From NCBI RefSeq assembly GCF_016466415.2, contig NZ_CP066771.1:1054001-1118000 (forward strand): DNA of 64,000 nucleotides, given 5' to 3'. Made by a program: the position numbers and the translations under genes. This document shows positions 36,901-45,091 of the stretch, piece by piece (the first letter of the stretch is position 1; every line of letters starts with the position of its first letter). The notes under the pieces are model-generated. The model made no database searches, was not told the origin of the DNA, and worked only from the letters and a program-made list of their open reading frames with translations. This DNA comes from Ralstonia pickettii. Its GTDB lineage: Bacteria > Pseudomonadota > Gammaproteobacteria > Burkholderiales > Burkholderiaceae.

Positions 36901-37436
36901 GGGCGGCCGATATCGTCTTCGACCAAGGCGCGGTCGCTCAGGGCGAATTGCTGCATGCGGTGCTCGAGCGCTTGACACGCCGGGGCTTGCCTAAACAAGC
37001 GCCCGACGGCGAGACGATCGCGCGCTGGTTCGGCGCGACCGGCGTCACGCAAGCCGATGCCACACGCGCCGCCGACGCTGTGCGCCGGATGCTCTCTGCC
37101 GAGGCGCTGGCGCATGTCTTCGACCCTGCGCGCTTCGACGCCGCTCATAACGAGATCGAACTTTTCGGTCGCGACGGTGCGCTGTTGCGCATCGATCGCC
37201 TGATCGAACGTGGCAACGAGGTCCTCGTGGTCGACTACAAGCTGCGCTTGCTGCCGGTCGAACGTGCCGCCTATGCCGATCAGCTGCGCGGCTATGTGGC
37301 CGCCGTCACGCCGATGTATCCAGGGCGCACCGTGCGCGCGGGCGTGGCGACTGCGCAGGGGGAATGGATCGATCTGGAAGCATTGCCCAAGCCGGTGCAG
37401 GCGTCACACGACGACAGCCAGGGCGCGCTGTTCTGA
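33915..37436 (+). CDS. addA: AddA helicase-nuclease subunit
   Basis: UvrD-like superfamily 1 helicase fused to a RecB-type nuclease; 1173 residues. Motif I is VEACAGSGKTWLL (Walker A about residues 33-41), followed by FTRKAAEEMRQRLL (motif Ia). Motif II is LLLDEFQDTNPMQWRIL, motif III GDPKQSIYRFRRAD, and motifs V/VI include TVHASKGLEAPFVVL and LLYVAMTRARQALIVSG. The C-terminal nuclease motif is VLVVDYKLRLLP. All helicase motifs look intact. The start is set by the four-base overlap with addB. Together they replace RecBCD in this lineage. Confidence 0.94.
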   Translation: MSDHAYERDGAAVSPEAFSRAACDPQRSVVVEACAGSGKTWLLVTRMLRLLLAGAAPSDILAITFTRKAAEEMRQRLLDILAQLAGADDESVVRELIARTVDERDAPALIETARGLYARVLESPSRMAIDTFHGWFGSLLRGAPLSSGVQQGASLREDAGRLRREAWAPFWRGLLAEDHADLRAAYESLADLVGDFQAGRLLDAMFHQRSDWWAYKTQAGGRPLDALDQLLGDDATVDPLIEALQDAALLADMLRVSGWLGQGGAAEGKRAVAIESAVTAARGMDVSDEAARAQAFEALFAAFHTQAGKARACKPTKALIKAIGDEHAQTLVTLHTTLCETLTAFQARRQEACVRAVNAALFALGDALIDRYQAYKRQARAMDFTDLEWEAARLMQQDDTAAYLQVRLDARYKHLLLDEFQDTNPMQWRILQGWLAGYAGTGTQPSVFLVGDPKQSIYRFRRADARLFDAAREMLVAEFNATVLRTNRTRRNAPAVLEWVNAVFLQARARGDYPIYAEQSTAVDAPMGQALLLPLVPVSEAEQADEAAPRDTLTEPREEAGDSQRYAEGRQVAACLRALHANERIREGGIERAVRWSDFQLLVRRKRYLADYERALRDAGVPYLSPRRGGLLATLEALDLCALLDFLMTPQADLSLAHVLRSPVFAASDEHLIALAQFGEGAAALTWWERLTALAGQADASDTLRYAHRMLSRWLAVARTLPVHDLLDHIVYTGELKRRYAERAPAANRDQVLANLDAFLKLALDLDGGRYPSLPKFMAELRAIRQGDEDESPDEGMQGDTEAPDAIDAEVANEGLDAVQILTVHASKGLEAPFVVLLDSHHSDARVDTAGILIDWPPGAQAPAHFSAFGKTSERGLAREPLFKQENALAERENWNLLYVAMTRARQALIVSGVANKRDATAAQSLDEGDAPEVDGTASWYTLLASAGVASPAAMLDDVADSVSSAAGHELVSYHDFRAPLTVTVRVGAAGAPAEGAADIVFDQGAVAQGELLHAVLERLTRRGLPKQAPDGETIARWFGATGVTQADATRAADAVRRMLSAEALAHVFDPARFDAAHNEIELFGRDGALLRIDRLIERGNEVLVVDYKLRLLPVERAAYADQLRGYVAAVTPMYPGRTVRAGVATAQGEWIDLEALPKPVQASHDDSQGALF

Positions 37437-37490
37437 CGCGGGCAGCATACACAAGAGGGGAAGGAAGATGCGGAAGAGAGAAGAGAAGGG

Positions 37491-37588
37491 GGACGAGCCT
37501 GACCCTCGGCACTGGCGGAAAACGGCTGTGGCTGCTTCGTTCCCGACCTGACCAGGTTGACCGCGCCACCATGCGAGGAGGCCCGTCC
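37491..37588 (-). ncRNA. ffs: Signal recognition particle RNA (4.5S-type)
   Basis: On minus, the core reads CAGGTCGGGAACGAAGCAGC, the conserved SRP domain IV hairpin where Ffh binds. The ends GGACGGGCCT and AGGCTCGTCC can pair over 10 bp, which defines a 98-nt RNA at 37588-37491. It lies between addA and dnaX, transcribed opposite to both. It guides signal-bearing ribosomes to the membrane with Ffh and FtsY. Confidence 0.9.
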
Positions 37589-37700
37589 GATCGCCATTGT
37601 AACCGACTCGCACGTCCCCACCTGAATATCCTTGCAATTCGCTCGGCGCGCATGGCGGTTGACGCCTCCAAAACCGCGTCGGAAATCCACCTCGCTTTGC

Positions 37701-37706
37701 TACAAT
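37701..37706 (+). promoter_or_regulatory. Extended -10 promoter of dnaX
   Basis: TGCTACAAT (TACAAT at 37701-37706 with the TGn extension) ends eight bases before the dnaX ATG. Transcription would start at or next to the start codon, so the mRNA may be leaderless. No clear -35. Confidence 0.45.
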
Positions 37707-37713
37707 CCGCCGC

Positions 37714-39909
37714 ATGAGTTATCAAGTGCTCGCCCGCAAGTGGCGCCCTCGCGATTTCACCACGCTGGTCGGTCAGGAACACGTGGTGAAAGCGCTCACG
37801 CATGCGCTCGAACAGCAGCGCCTGCACCACGCATACCTGTTCACGGGTACGCGCGGTGTCGGCAAGACGACGCTGTCGCGCATCCTTGCCAAATCGCTCA
37901 ATTGCGTCGGCGCGGATGGGCAGGGCGGCATCTCCGCACAGCCGTGCGGCGTGTGCCGCGCCTGTACCGAGATCGATGCCGGGCGCTTTGTCGATTACAT
38001 CGAGATGGATGCCGCCTCCAACCGCGGCGTCGACGAGATGGCGCAACTGCTGGACCGCGCGATCTACGCACCCACAAGCGGCCGCTTCAAGGTCTACATG
38101 ATCGACGAAGTGCACATGCTGACCAACCACGCCTTCAACGCGATGCTGAAGACGCTGGAAGAGCCGCCCGAGCACGTCAAGTTCATTCTGGCGACCACCG
38201 ATCCGCAGAAAATTCCGGTGACGGTGCTGTCGCGCTGCCTGCAGTTCAACCTCAAGCAGATGCCGCCGGGGCACATCGTGTCTCACCTCGATCGCATCCT
38301 TGGCGAAGAGGGCATCGCTCACGAGCCGAACGCGCTGCGTCTGCTCGCGGCCGCGGCTCAGGGTTCGATGCGCGATGCGCTGTCGCTGACTGACCAGGCC
38401 ATCGCGTATAGCGCCGGCGAGGTCAGCGAAGCAGCCGTCCGCGGCATGCTCGGCGCGATTGATCAAAGCTACCTCGTGCGTCTGCTCGATGCGCTGGCCG
38501 ACGAGAATGGCGCCGCGCTTGTCGAGATTGCCGACGAGATGGCCGGGCGTAGTCTGAGCTTCTCGGGCGCGCTGCAGGATTTGGCTTCGCTGCTGCAGAA
38601 GATTGCGCTGGCGCAGGTTGTGCCCGCTGCTGTGCAGGACGACTGGCCCGAGGCCGACGACGTACGCCGGCTTGCCGAGCGATTCGACGCGCAGTCGGTG
38701 CAGTTGTTCTATCAGTTTGCCAATCTGGGCCGCAACGAACTGGCGCTTGCACCGGATGAATACGCGGGCTTCACGATGACAGTGCTGCGTATGTTGGCGT
38801 TCCAGCCGGGACATTCCAGTGGGGACGCCGCGCCGCCTTCGGGCGGTGGCGGCGGCAAGCGCGCGATGCCGCTGGCTGCATCGCCAGCCGCATCGACGCG
38901 TCCGGCGGTTACGGCGACGGCGCCTGTGGCGGCGCCGGTTGCTCGGGTTGCGCCGGTGGCCGTGCGTCCGGAGCCGGTGGTCGAGGCGCCGCGAGCGACT
39001 GATCAGGCGACTCCGCCAGCGCCCGCGCCCGTTGCGGCGGTTTCAGATACGCAGGCTGCGGCCCCCGCACGTCGCTCGCCGGCAATGGAAGCGTTGGCCG
39101 CTGCGCGTCAGGCGTCAAGCCGTGGCCGTGGTGGCGCCTCTGCGCCCGCCGCTACACCGGTTGCCGCTCCCGTCGCTCGTCCTGCTGCTCCCATTGCGGG
39201 CCCACGTCCGAATACGGCTGCGGCTACTGCTGCCGTGGTGTCACCGCCGCAGCGCGGTGAACAACCGGCTGCAGTCGCTGTGCCCGCCGATGACGGCCCG
39301 CCACCCTGGGACGAAATGCCGGGCGAGTTTGCTTCGCCGTCACTTGAGGAGATGGACGCCGCCTTTGCCGGCTGGGATGCCGCTTCGGGCGTGCGTCCCG
39401 GTGCGCCTGAACCGGCAACAGGTCCAGCACCGATCGAGGCCCCCGCAGCCGCACCCGCGCCGGTCAAGACGATTGCCCCCGAGCCGGTAGCCGTTGCTAC
39501 GCCGCCTGATCTGAGCACCAGCGGTCTTGCCACGTTCGACGGCAATTGGCCGGCGCTGGCAGCGAGCCTGCCGATCCGCGGTCTGGCTCAGCAACTGGCT
39601 TACCAGAGCGAGTTGGCGGCTGTGGAAGGTGCCACGATGCGATTGCGTGTACCGTTGCCTCCGCTGACTGATGCGAACGTCGTCGAGCGTCTGGAAGCCG
39701 CACTGACGGAACACTTCGGCACGCCCGTTCGTGTGGCGTGCGATATCGGACCTGCACGCGCCACCGCGGCGGCCGTCGATGCCGAGCAGCGCGCCGAGCG
39801 CCAGCGCAATGCCGAAGATGCCATCGCCACCAACCCCTTTGTGCAGGCGCTGGTTCGGGACTTTGCCGCGCAGGTCGTGCCTGGGTCGATCCAACCGCAC
39901 GCGCACTGA
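37714..39909 (+). CDS. dnaX: DNA polymerase III subunits gamma and tau
   Basis: Clamp-loader ATPase that also ties the replicative polymerases to the helicase. 731 residues. It begins with MSYQVLARKWRPRDFTTLVG, with Walker A GTRGVGKT (about 45-52) and a zinc module (NCVG, then CGVCRACTEID). The SRC sensor is LSRCLQFNLKQMP. A long Ala/Pro/Val-rich linker spans about residues 370-600, followed by a C-terminal tau domain (FDGNWPALAASLPIRGLAQQ). I see no AAAAAAG frameshift site like that of E. coli, so a separate gamma form is not evident. It is followed by ybaB and recR in the standard order. Confidence 0.95.
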   Translation: MSYQVLARKWRPRDFTTLVGQEHVVKALTHALEQQRLHHAYLFTGTRGVGKTTLSRILAKSLNCVGADGQGGISAQPCGVCRACTEIDAGRFVDYIEMDAASNRGVDEMAQLLDRAIYAPTSGRFKVYMIDEVHMLTNHAFNAMLKTLEEPPEHVKFILATTDPQKIPVTVLSRCLQFNLKQMPPGHIVSHLDRILGEEGIAHEPNALRLLAAAAQGSMRDALSLTDQAIAYSAGEVSEAAVRGMLGAIDQSYLVRLLDALADENGAALVEIADEMAGRSLSFSGALQDLASLLQKIALAQVVPAAVQDDWPEADDVRRLAERFDAQSVQLFYQFANLGRNELALAPDEYAGFTMTVLRMLAFQPGHSSGDAAPPSGGGGGKRAMPLAASPAASTRPAVTATAPVAAPVARVAPVAVRPEPVVEAPRATDQATPPAPAPVAAVSDTQAAAPARRSPAMEALAAARQASSRGRGGASAPAATPVAAPVARPAAPIAGPRPNTAAATAAVVSPPQRGEQPAAVAVPADDGPPPWDEMPGEFASPSLEEMDAAFAGWDAASGVRPGAPEPATGPAPIEAPAAAPAPVKTIAPEPVAVATPPDLSTSGLATFDGNWPALAASLPIRGLAQQLAYQSELAAVEGATMRLRVPLPPLTDANVVERLEAALTEHFGTPVRVACDIGPARATAAAVDAEQRAERQRNAEDAIATNPFVQALVRDFAAQVVPGSIQPHAH

Positions 39910-39994
39910 ACCGCATTCCAAGACTGAACATTGAACACCGGCGCGCGCATCTGAGTGGCGCGCCTTGCATGACCCATTTCAAGGAGCAACGACC

Positions 39995-40342
39995 ATGATG
40001 AAAGGCCAGATCGCCGGGCTGATGAAGCAGGCCCAGCAGATGCAGGAGAACATGAAGAAGGCGCAGGAGCAGCTCGCCCTGATCGAGGTGGAAGGCGTGT
40101 CCGGCGCGGGCCTCGTGAAAGTGGTGATGACCTGCAAGAACGACGTGAAGCGTGTGTCGATCGACCCGAGCCTGCTGGCCGAAGGCGAAGACAAGGATCT
40201 GCTCGAAGACCTGATCGCCGCAGCGTTCAACGATGCCGTGCGCAAGGCCGAGGCCACCACGCAAGAGAAGATGGGCTCGCTCACTTCCGGCCTGGGCGGT
40301 ATGGCGAGCATGTTGCCGCCTGGCTTCAAGCTGCCGTTCTAA
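39995..40342 (+). CDS. ybaB: YbaB/EbfC-family nucleoid-associated protein
   Basis: Small dimeric DNA-binding protein of 115 residues. It has the family N-terminal helix ([20 protein letters not shown]), the central [20 protein letters not shown] strand region, and a flexible C-terminus with [17 protein letters not shown] strong AAGGAG ribosome-binding site precedes the ATG at 39995; a second ATG follows immediately. dnaX-ybaB-recR is a widely conserved cluster linked to recombination and replication repair, which supports the call. Confidence 0.93.
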   Translation: MMKGQIAGLMKQAQQMQENMKKAQEQLALIEVEGVSGAGLVKVVMTCKNDVKRVSIDPSLLAEGEDKDLLEDLIAAAFNDAVRKAEATTQEKMGSLTSGLGGMASMLPPGFKLPF

Positions 40343-40365
40343 GCGACGCTCATCTGGATCGCGCT

Positions 40366-40665
40366 ATGGTGCTGGAATCCGCGCTGCTGCACGTCAGGCC
40401 CGGCCAGGAAGCTGCCTTCGAGGCCGCCTTCGGCGAGGCTCGCCACATCATTGGTGCGATGCGTGGCTTCGTTTCGCTGTCGCTGTCACGGTGCATGGAA
40501 AAGGCGAGCGATTATCTGCTGCTGGTGCAGTGGCGGACGCTGGAAGATCACACCATCGGCTTTCGGCAATCGCCCGAATACCAGCGCTGGCGCGCGTTGT
40601 TGCATCACTTTTATGATCCGATGCCCGAAGTGCTGCACCATACGACGATTCTGGAGCATGCATGA
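40366..40665 (+). CDS. ABM-domain (antibiotic biosynthesis monooxygenase-like) protein
   Basis: 99-residue small ferredoxin-like alpha/beta protein. The pattern [40 protein letters not shown] and [19 protein letters not shown] is typical of ABM-fold proteins, including the WRTLEDH segment. Members include monooxygenases, heme-degrading enzymes and proteins of unknown role, so no reaction is assigned. It is inserted between ybaB and recR; its stop overlaps the recR start (ATGA), so it is probably co-translated with recR. Confidence 0.85.
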   Translation: MVLESALLHVRPGQEAAFEAAFGEARHIIGAMRGFVSLSLSRCMEKASDYLLLVQWRTLEDHTIGFRQSPEYQRWRALLHHFYDPMPEVLHHTTILEHA

Positions 40666-41285
40666 TGCGTAACGCCCCGGGTACGCCGTCGGCGCTGCAG
40701 ATGCTGGTTGACGCCTTGCGCGTGCTGCCGGGCGTCGGCCCCAAGTCTGCCCAGCGGATGGCGTATCACCTCATGCAGCATGACCGCGAAGGCGCCGCGC
40801 AACTGGCGCAGGCGCTGTCGGAGGCGACGGAATCGATCCAGCACTGCAGCCGCTGCAATACCTTTACCGAGCAGGATATTTGCGAGACCTGCCTTGACAC
40901 GCGCCGTGACGCTTCGGTCCTGTGCGTGGTGGAAACGCCGGCTGATCAGATGATGATCGAGCAGACGCTGACCTATCGCGGCCAATACTTCGTGCTGATG
41001 GGGCGGCTCTCGCCGCTGGACAACATCGGCCCGAAAGAGATTCACCTTGAACGCTTGCTGGCCCGTGCGACCGATCCTGCGCTGGGCGGGCCGTGCACCG
41101 AGGTCATCCTCGCCACCAACTTCACCAGCGAAGGGGAGGCGACAGCCCATTACATTGGCGAGATGTTGAAGGCGCGCGGCATCAAGGCGACGCGTCTTGC
41201 GCGTGGCGTGCCGGTAGGCGGTGAGCTGGAATACGTGGACGCGGGTACCATCGCTCGCGCCGTGCTGGACCGGCGCCAACTCTGA
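40662..41285 (+). CDS. recR: Recombination mediator RecR
   Basis: 207 residues, full length. N-terminal helix-hairpin-helix ([20 protein letters not shown]), C4 zinc finger ([16 protein letters not shown]) and Toprim domain ([35 protein letters not shown]). It loads RecA at single-strand gaps with RecF and RecO, in the gap-repair pathway complementary to AddAB. The ATG at 40662 overlaps the preceding gene's stop; a second ATG follows at 40665. Confidence 0.96.
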   Translation: MMRNAPGTPSALQMLVDALRVLPGVGPKSAQRMAYHLMQHDREGAAQLAQALSEATESIQHCSRCNTFTEQDICETCLDTRRDASVLCVVETPADQMMIEQTLTYRGQYFVLMGRLSPLDNIGPKEIHLERLLARATDPALGGPCTEVILATNFTSEGEATAHYIGEMLKARGIKATRLARGVPVGGELEYVDAGTIARAVLDRRQL

Positions 41286-41299
41286 TCTTCGGCAGTTGC

Positions 41300-42688
41300 T
41301 TAAAATTCGGCGTGAACGCGTGCCCCGACGATCGACACCGGGCCGCGATCCCGGTTGTACGCCGGATGGACCACATACTGGTAGTTCAGCCCCAGCGTGA
41401 GGTGTTTGATGGCCGCCCAGTTGTAGTACAGCTCGGCGATGCGTTCGGTGCCGTAGTTGAGCGCGCCATCACCAATCAATACGCCCATGCCGCCGGCCGC
41501 GAAATATTGGCGCGCCGCGCGCGACAGGCCGTTCACCACCACGGCGGCACCGAACGTGTCGTTCGGACGCCCCCAACGGTTGCCCTTCAGCGAGAACCCG
41601 GCCGACACTGACTGGTTGATGTCGGTGAATTCGTATGTTTCCTTGCTGCCGTCGTTCATGCTGGCCCGTGCGAAGACGCCCAGGTCGGAGGTGATTTCCT
41701 GCTCCAGGTTCAAGGCAACACCGGGGCGCCAGGCGAGGCGCCGCACGAGGCCCGTGTCCGGCGTGTTGCCCGTCTGTTGGGCGAGGTTGACCGCATCGCC
41801 ATAACCACCCATCCGGCCTCGCGTTGCAAAGGCGAGCAGCTTGACCTTGCCCGGGCGGCCGAACCAATCATGGCGCGCTTCAAATTCGCCCACCCACTGG
41901 TACTGCTTCCACGTGGTGTCGATCGTGACACTGTTGGGTACCACCGAAAGCGCGAAGAGTCCGCCGCGCAGCGACCACCACGATTGCGTCCATTCCACCG
42001 CCAGACCATGCGTGTAGCCCCAGGCGTCAGCTGCATAGTCGAATGCGCCGGCATCGATCACCGCCCAGTTCAGGAAATCGCCCCGCGGGTCGTGCGCGTA
42101 CGTGTTCGTGTCGAATATGTCTGCCACCGAGAACTTGCCGACGGTGATGGTGACGTTGTCTGCCGAGCGGCTGCCGGCAAGCTGGTTGGGAGCTGACTCT
42201 ACTGCCTGCTGCTCGCCGCCGAGATTAATGACCTGCCGCAGGAACAAGCGCGGCAGCTTGCGGTAGGGGGCATTGTTGCCGATCTTGTAGGCCTCCCCGC
42301 TTGAGAAGCCGGCCAGGCCGACCGTATTGCTTAGTCCGAAACCTTGGTCGATTTCCGGGTTCGCGTACAGCTCGGCGCCCTTCCACAGGCGCAGGCCGAG
42401 GTAGAGCGTGACGTCGACCGTCTCCTTGGTGTTGTTGTCAGGCGTGAGGCTATTGGTGCCGCTGTACGGCGAGCGGAACGACGGATGCCATTGCGTCACG
42501 TTGGTGAACTGTCCATGCACGTTCCATCGCTCCGGCTCCGGGATGTCCGCGGCAGGCGTTTCCGCGCCAGCCGCCAGCGCAGCGCTTTGCAGACTCAATA
42601 CGAGCATGAAGGCCGCCGTGGCTTGTTGCACGGCTCCCATCAGAGTGAATGGACGGCGAGGGATGACGTGAAGAGTCAGCGAGGGCAT
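41300..42688 (-). CDS. OprB-family carbohydrate-selective porin
   Basis: Outer-membrane beta-barrel porin for sugar uptake, about 462 residues. A signal peptide (AFMLVLSLQSAALA-AG) is followed by many amphipathic strands rich in Trp, Tyr and Gly. OprB landmarks include NVHGQFTNVTQWHPSFRSPY, KFSVADIFDTNTYAHDPRGD and FLNWAVIDAGAFDYAADAWG. It ends with the expected terminal Phe (VGARVHAEF), the BAM recognition residue. The start is uncertain: ATG at 42688 is used; ATG at 42640 (MGAVQQATAAF) gives a more compact signal peptide, and neither has a clear ribosome-binding site. It is divergent from the LysR gene. Confidence 0.88.
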   Translation of the reverse strand: MPSLTLHVIPRRPFTLMGAVQQATAAFMLVLSLQSAALAAGAETPAADIPEPERWNVHGQFTNVTQWHPSFRSPYSGTNSLTPDNNTKETVDVTLYLGLRLWKGAELYANPEIDQGFGLSNTVGLAGFSSGEAYKIGNNAPYRKLPRLFLRQVINLGGEQQAVESAPNQLAGSRSADNVTITVGKFSVADIFDTNTYAHDPRGDFLNWAVIDAGAFDYAADAWGYTHGLAVEWTQSWWSLRGGLFALSVVPNSVTIDTTWKQYQWVGEFEARHDWFGRPGKVKLLAFATRGRMGGYGDAVNLAQQTGNTPDTGLVRRLAWRPGVALNLEQEITSDLGVFARASMNDGSKETYEFTDINQSVSAGFSLKGNRWGRPNDTFGAAVVVNGLSRAARQYFAAGGMGVLIGDGALNYGTERIAELYYNWAAIKHLTLGLNYQYVVHPAYNRDRGPVSIVGARVHAEF

Positions 42689-42851
42689 GAGGCACGACAA
42701 ATGGGGCAACCGCTAAAATTCCGGGCTGGCGCAGCCGGAATGAGGCAAAAACCCGGCCATGCTAAGCGCTATGTCATGACTTGCCGATGAAAATTGTAAC
42801 GATTCGCATTAACCTGTCGCGTTTCTCCAACTCCGCCGAATTATCTGCATC

Positions 42852-43766
42852 ATGAATCTTGCCCGCTTCGATCTCGTCACCCTTGGCCTCTTTGTGGCGG
42901 TGGCTCGGCTGGGCAGCATCTCGGCCGGGGCGCGCCAATCGCACCTGGCTGTGGCGGCGGCCAGCAAGCGGATTTCCGATCTGGAAGCGGCCGTGGGCGC
43001 GCCGTTGCTGTATCGCCATGCCGCGGGTGTAGAACTGACCGAAGCCGGGCAGGCGTGCTTCCGCCACGCTGTCGGCATCTTGCAGGACGTCGAACGTATG
43101 GCCGGTGCGCTGTCCGACTTTGCCGCCGGCACGCGCGGGCTGGTGCGCGTGTGGGCCAATACTTCGTCGATTACGCAATTCCTGGCTGACGACCTGGCCG
43201 CCTTCATGCTGGCCAATCCGGCCATCCGCATCGCGCTGGAAGAGCAGGACAGCGGCGATATCGTTGCCGCGCTGCGCGAGAACCGCGCGGACCTCGGCAT
43301 CTTTGCGGCCGGTACACCGTGCGAGGGGCTGCAATCGTTCGACTATCGCGAGGACGATCTCGCCTTGGTCACGCCGCGCGGGCATCCATTGGCCGGGCGC
43401 AAGCAGGTTCACTTCGCCGACGCCGTGGATTTCGACTTCGTCAGCCTGCCGCCGGGCACGTCGCTCGCCGCGCAACTGGTCGACGAGAGCTTGCGTCTGG
43501 GCAAGCCGTTGCGCCTGCGCATCCAGGTGCGCAGCTTTGAAGCCGTTTGCCGGATGGTGGCCTCCGGCCTGGGCGTGGGCGTGTTGCCGCGCATCGCCGC
43601 ACAAAGCCATGTATCGAGCCTGCCGGGCGCCGGTCTGGCGCTCGTGGCGCTCCAAGACGGATGGGCGCATCGCCGCCTGCTGGTGGGCGTGCGTGACCCC
43701 GATGCGCTGACCAGCTCCGCGCGCCTGTTGATGACGCATCTGCTTGGCAACCCCGCCGCACTCTGA
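42852..43766 (+). CDS. LysR-family transcriptional regulator
   Basis: 304 residues. The N-terminal winged helix (FVAVARLGSISAGARQSHLA, SKRISDLEAAVGAPLLYRHA, GVELTEAGQACFRHA) is followed by a periplasmic-binding-like effector domain (about 90-300, GLVRVWANTSSITQFLADDL). LysR proteins usually control a divergent or neighbouring gene with a small metabolite as co-inducer. Here the neighbours are the divergent OprB porin and the CoA-transferase 28 bases downstream; the second is the more likely partner because they run in tandem. Confidence 0.92.
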   Translation: MNLARFDLVTLGLFVAVARLGSISAGARQSHLAVAAASKRISDLEAAVGAPLLYRHAAGVELTEAGQACFRHAVGILQDVERMAGALSDFAAGTRGLVRVWANTSSITQFLADDLAAFMLANPAIRIALEEQDSGDIVAALRENRADLGIFAAGTPCEGLQSFDYREDDLALVTPRGHPLAGRKQVHFADAVDFDFVSLPPGTSLAAQLVDESLRLGKPLRLRIQVRSFEAVCRMVASGLGVGVLPRIAAQSHVSSLPGAGLALVALQDGWAHRRLLVGVRDPDALTSSARLLMTHLLGNPAAL

Positions 43767-43794
43767 ATTCAACGTTCTCCCACCCCATACGACC

Positions 43795-45003
43795 ATGCCG
43801 ACACAGGTTTTGCAGGACATCCGCGTGCTCGAACTCGGGCAACTGATTGCCGGGCCGTTTGCCGCCAAGACGCTCGCCGACTTTGGCGCGCAGGTCATCA
43901 AGATCGAGCCGCCGGGGCAGGGCGATCCGCTGCGCAAATGGCGGATGCTGCACGGGGGCACATCAGTTTGGTGGGAGGCGCAGTCGCGCAACAAGCAGTC
44001 GGTCTGTGTCGACCTGCGTGTCCCTGAAGGGCAGGAAGTCGCACGCAAGCTGGCTGCCGAAGCCGATGTGCTGATCGAAAACTTCCGGCCCGGCACGATG
44101 GAAAAGTGGGGGCTCTCGTACGAGGCGCTGTCGGCGGTGAATCCGAAGCTGATCATGTTGCGCGTGTCAGGCTATGGCCAGACGGGGCCCAAACGCGATG
44201 AGCCCGGCTTTGCGGCTATTGCAGAAGCCATGGCCGGCCTGCGCTATTTGACCGGTGAGCCAGGGCGGCCGCCTGCCCGCGCAGGGCTGTCGCTTGGCGA
44301 CACGATCGCCGGCCTGCATGGCGCGCTGGGCGTGTTGCTGGCCTTGTACGAACGCGATGCGCGCGGCGGCAAGGGGCAGGTGATCGACGTGGCGCTCTAT
44401 GAATCCGTGTTCAACCTGACGGAGAGCCTACTGCCGGAGTATTCGGTGTTTGGCGCGATCCGCCAGCCGGCGGGCGGGGCGCTGCCGGGTATCGCACCGT
44501 CGAACGCCTATCGCTGCGCTGGTGGCGAATACGTGCTGATTGCCGCCAACGGCGACAACATCTTCCGCCGCCTGATGCAACACATGGGCCGGCAAGATCT
44601 GGCTGACGATCCCGGCCTGGCCCGCAACGACGGCCGCGCGGCGCGTGCCGAGGAAATCGACGCTGCCGTCAATGCTTGGACAAGCACGCTCCCCATCGCC
44701 GATGTTCTGGCTGCGCTGCATGCGGCCGAAGTGCCCTGCGGTCCGATCTACACCGTCGCAGACATTGCTGCCGACCCGCACTACCGCGCACGCGGCGTGA
44801 TCGAAACGGTGCGCGCGCAGTCGGGCATCGAGGTGGAAATGCCGGGCGTGGTGCCCAAGCTTTCCGCCACGCCGGGCGCCGTGCAGGCGAGCGCGCCGCG
44901 CCTGGGCCAGCACACGCGCGACGTCCTGCGCGGCCACGGCCTGACCGATGCGCAGATCGATGCGCTGGTTTCGCAAGGCATCATTGCCGAAGCCAAAAGC
45001 TAG
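43795..45003 (+). CDS. CaiB/BaiF-type (class III) CoA-transferase
   Basis: Transfers CoA between carboxylic acids through an aspartyl intermediate; 402 residues. The N-terminus VLELGQLIAGPFAAKTLADF is typical of class III enzymes. The catalytic Asp is Asp169 in GLSLGDTIAGLHG, the same position as in formyl-CoA transferase. VENFRPGTMEKWGLSYEAL and RVSGYGQTGPKRDEPGF are further family signatures. I start at 43795, where the conserved N-terminus begins. Acid substrate unknown. It follows a LysR gene and precedes an ABC importer, so import and activation of one carboxylate could be linked; that is inference. Confidence 0.92.
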   Translation: MPTQVLQDIRVLELGQLIAGPFAAKTLADFGAQVIKIEPPGQGDPLRKWRMLHGGTSVWWEAQSRNKQSVCVDLRVPEGQEVARKLAAEADVLIENFRPGTMEKWGLSYEALSAVNPKLIMLRVSGYGQTGPKRDEPGFAAIAEAMAGLRYLTGEPGRPPARAGLSLGDTIAGLHGALGVLLALYERDARGGKGQVIDVALYESVFNLTESLLPEYSVFGAIRQPAGGALPGIAPSNAYRCAGGEYVLIAANGDNIFRRLMQHMGRQDLADDPGLARNDGRAARAEEIDAAVNAWTSTLPIADVLAALHAAEVPCGPIYTVADIAADPHYRARGVIETVRAQSGIEVEMPGVVPKLSATPGAVQASAPRLGQHTRDVLRGHGLTDAQIDALVSQGIIAEAKS

Positions 45004-45091
45004 ACAGCTAGGACGATCCCGCATGTTGTGTTGCAAATCGTTGCGGTAATATCGCCGCCGAGGCAGTGAACGCACAGAACAGGAGACAGGC

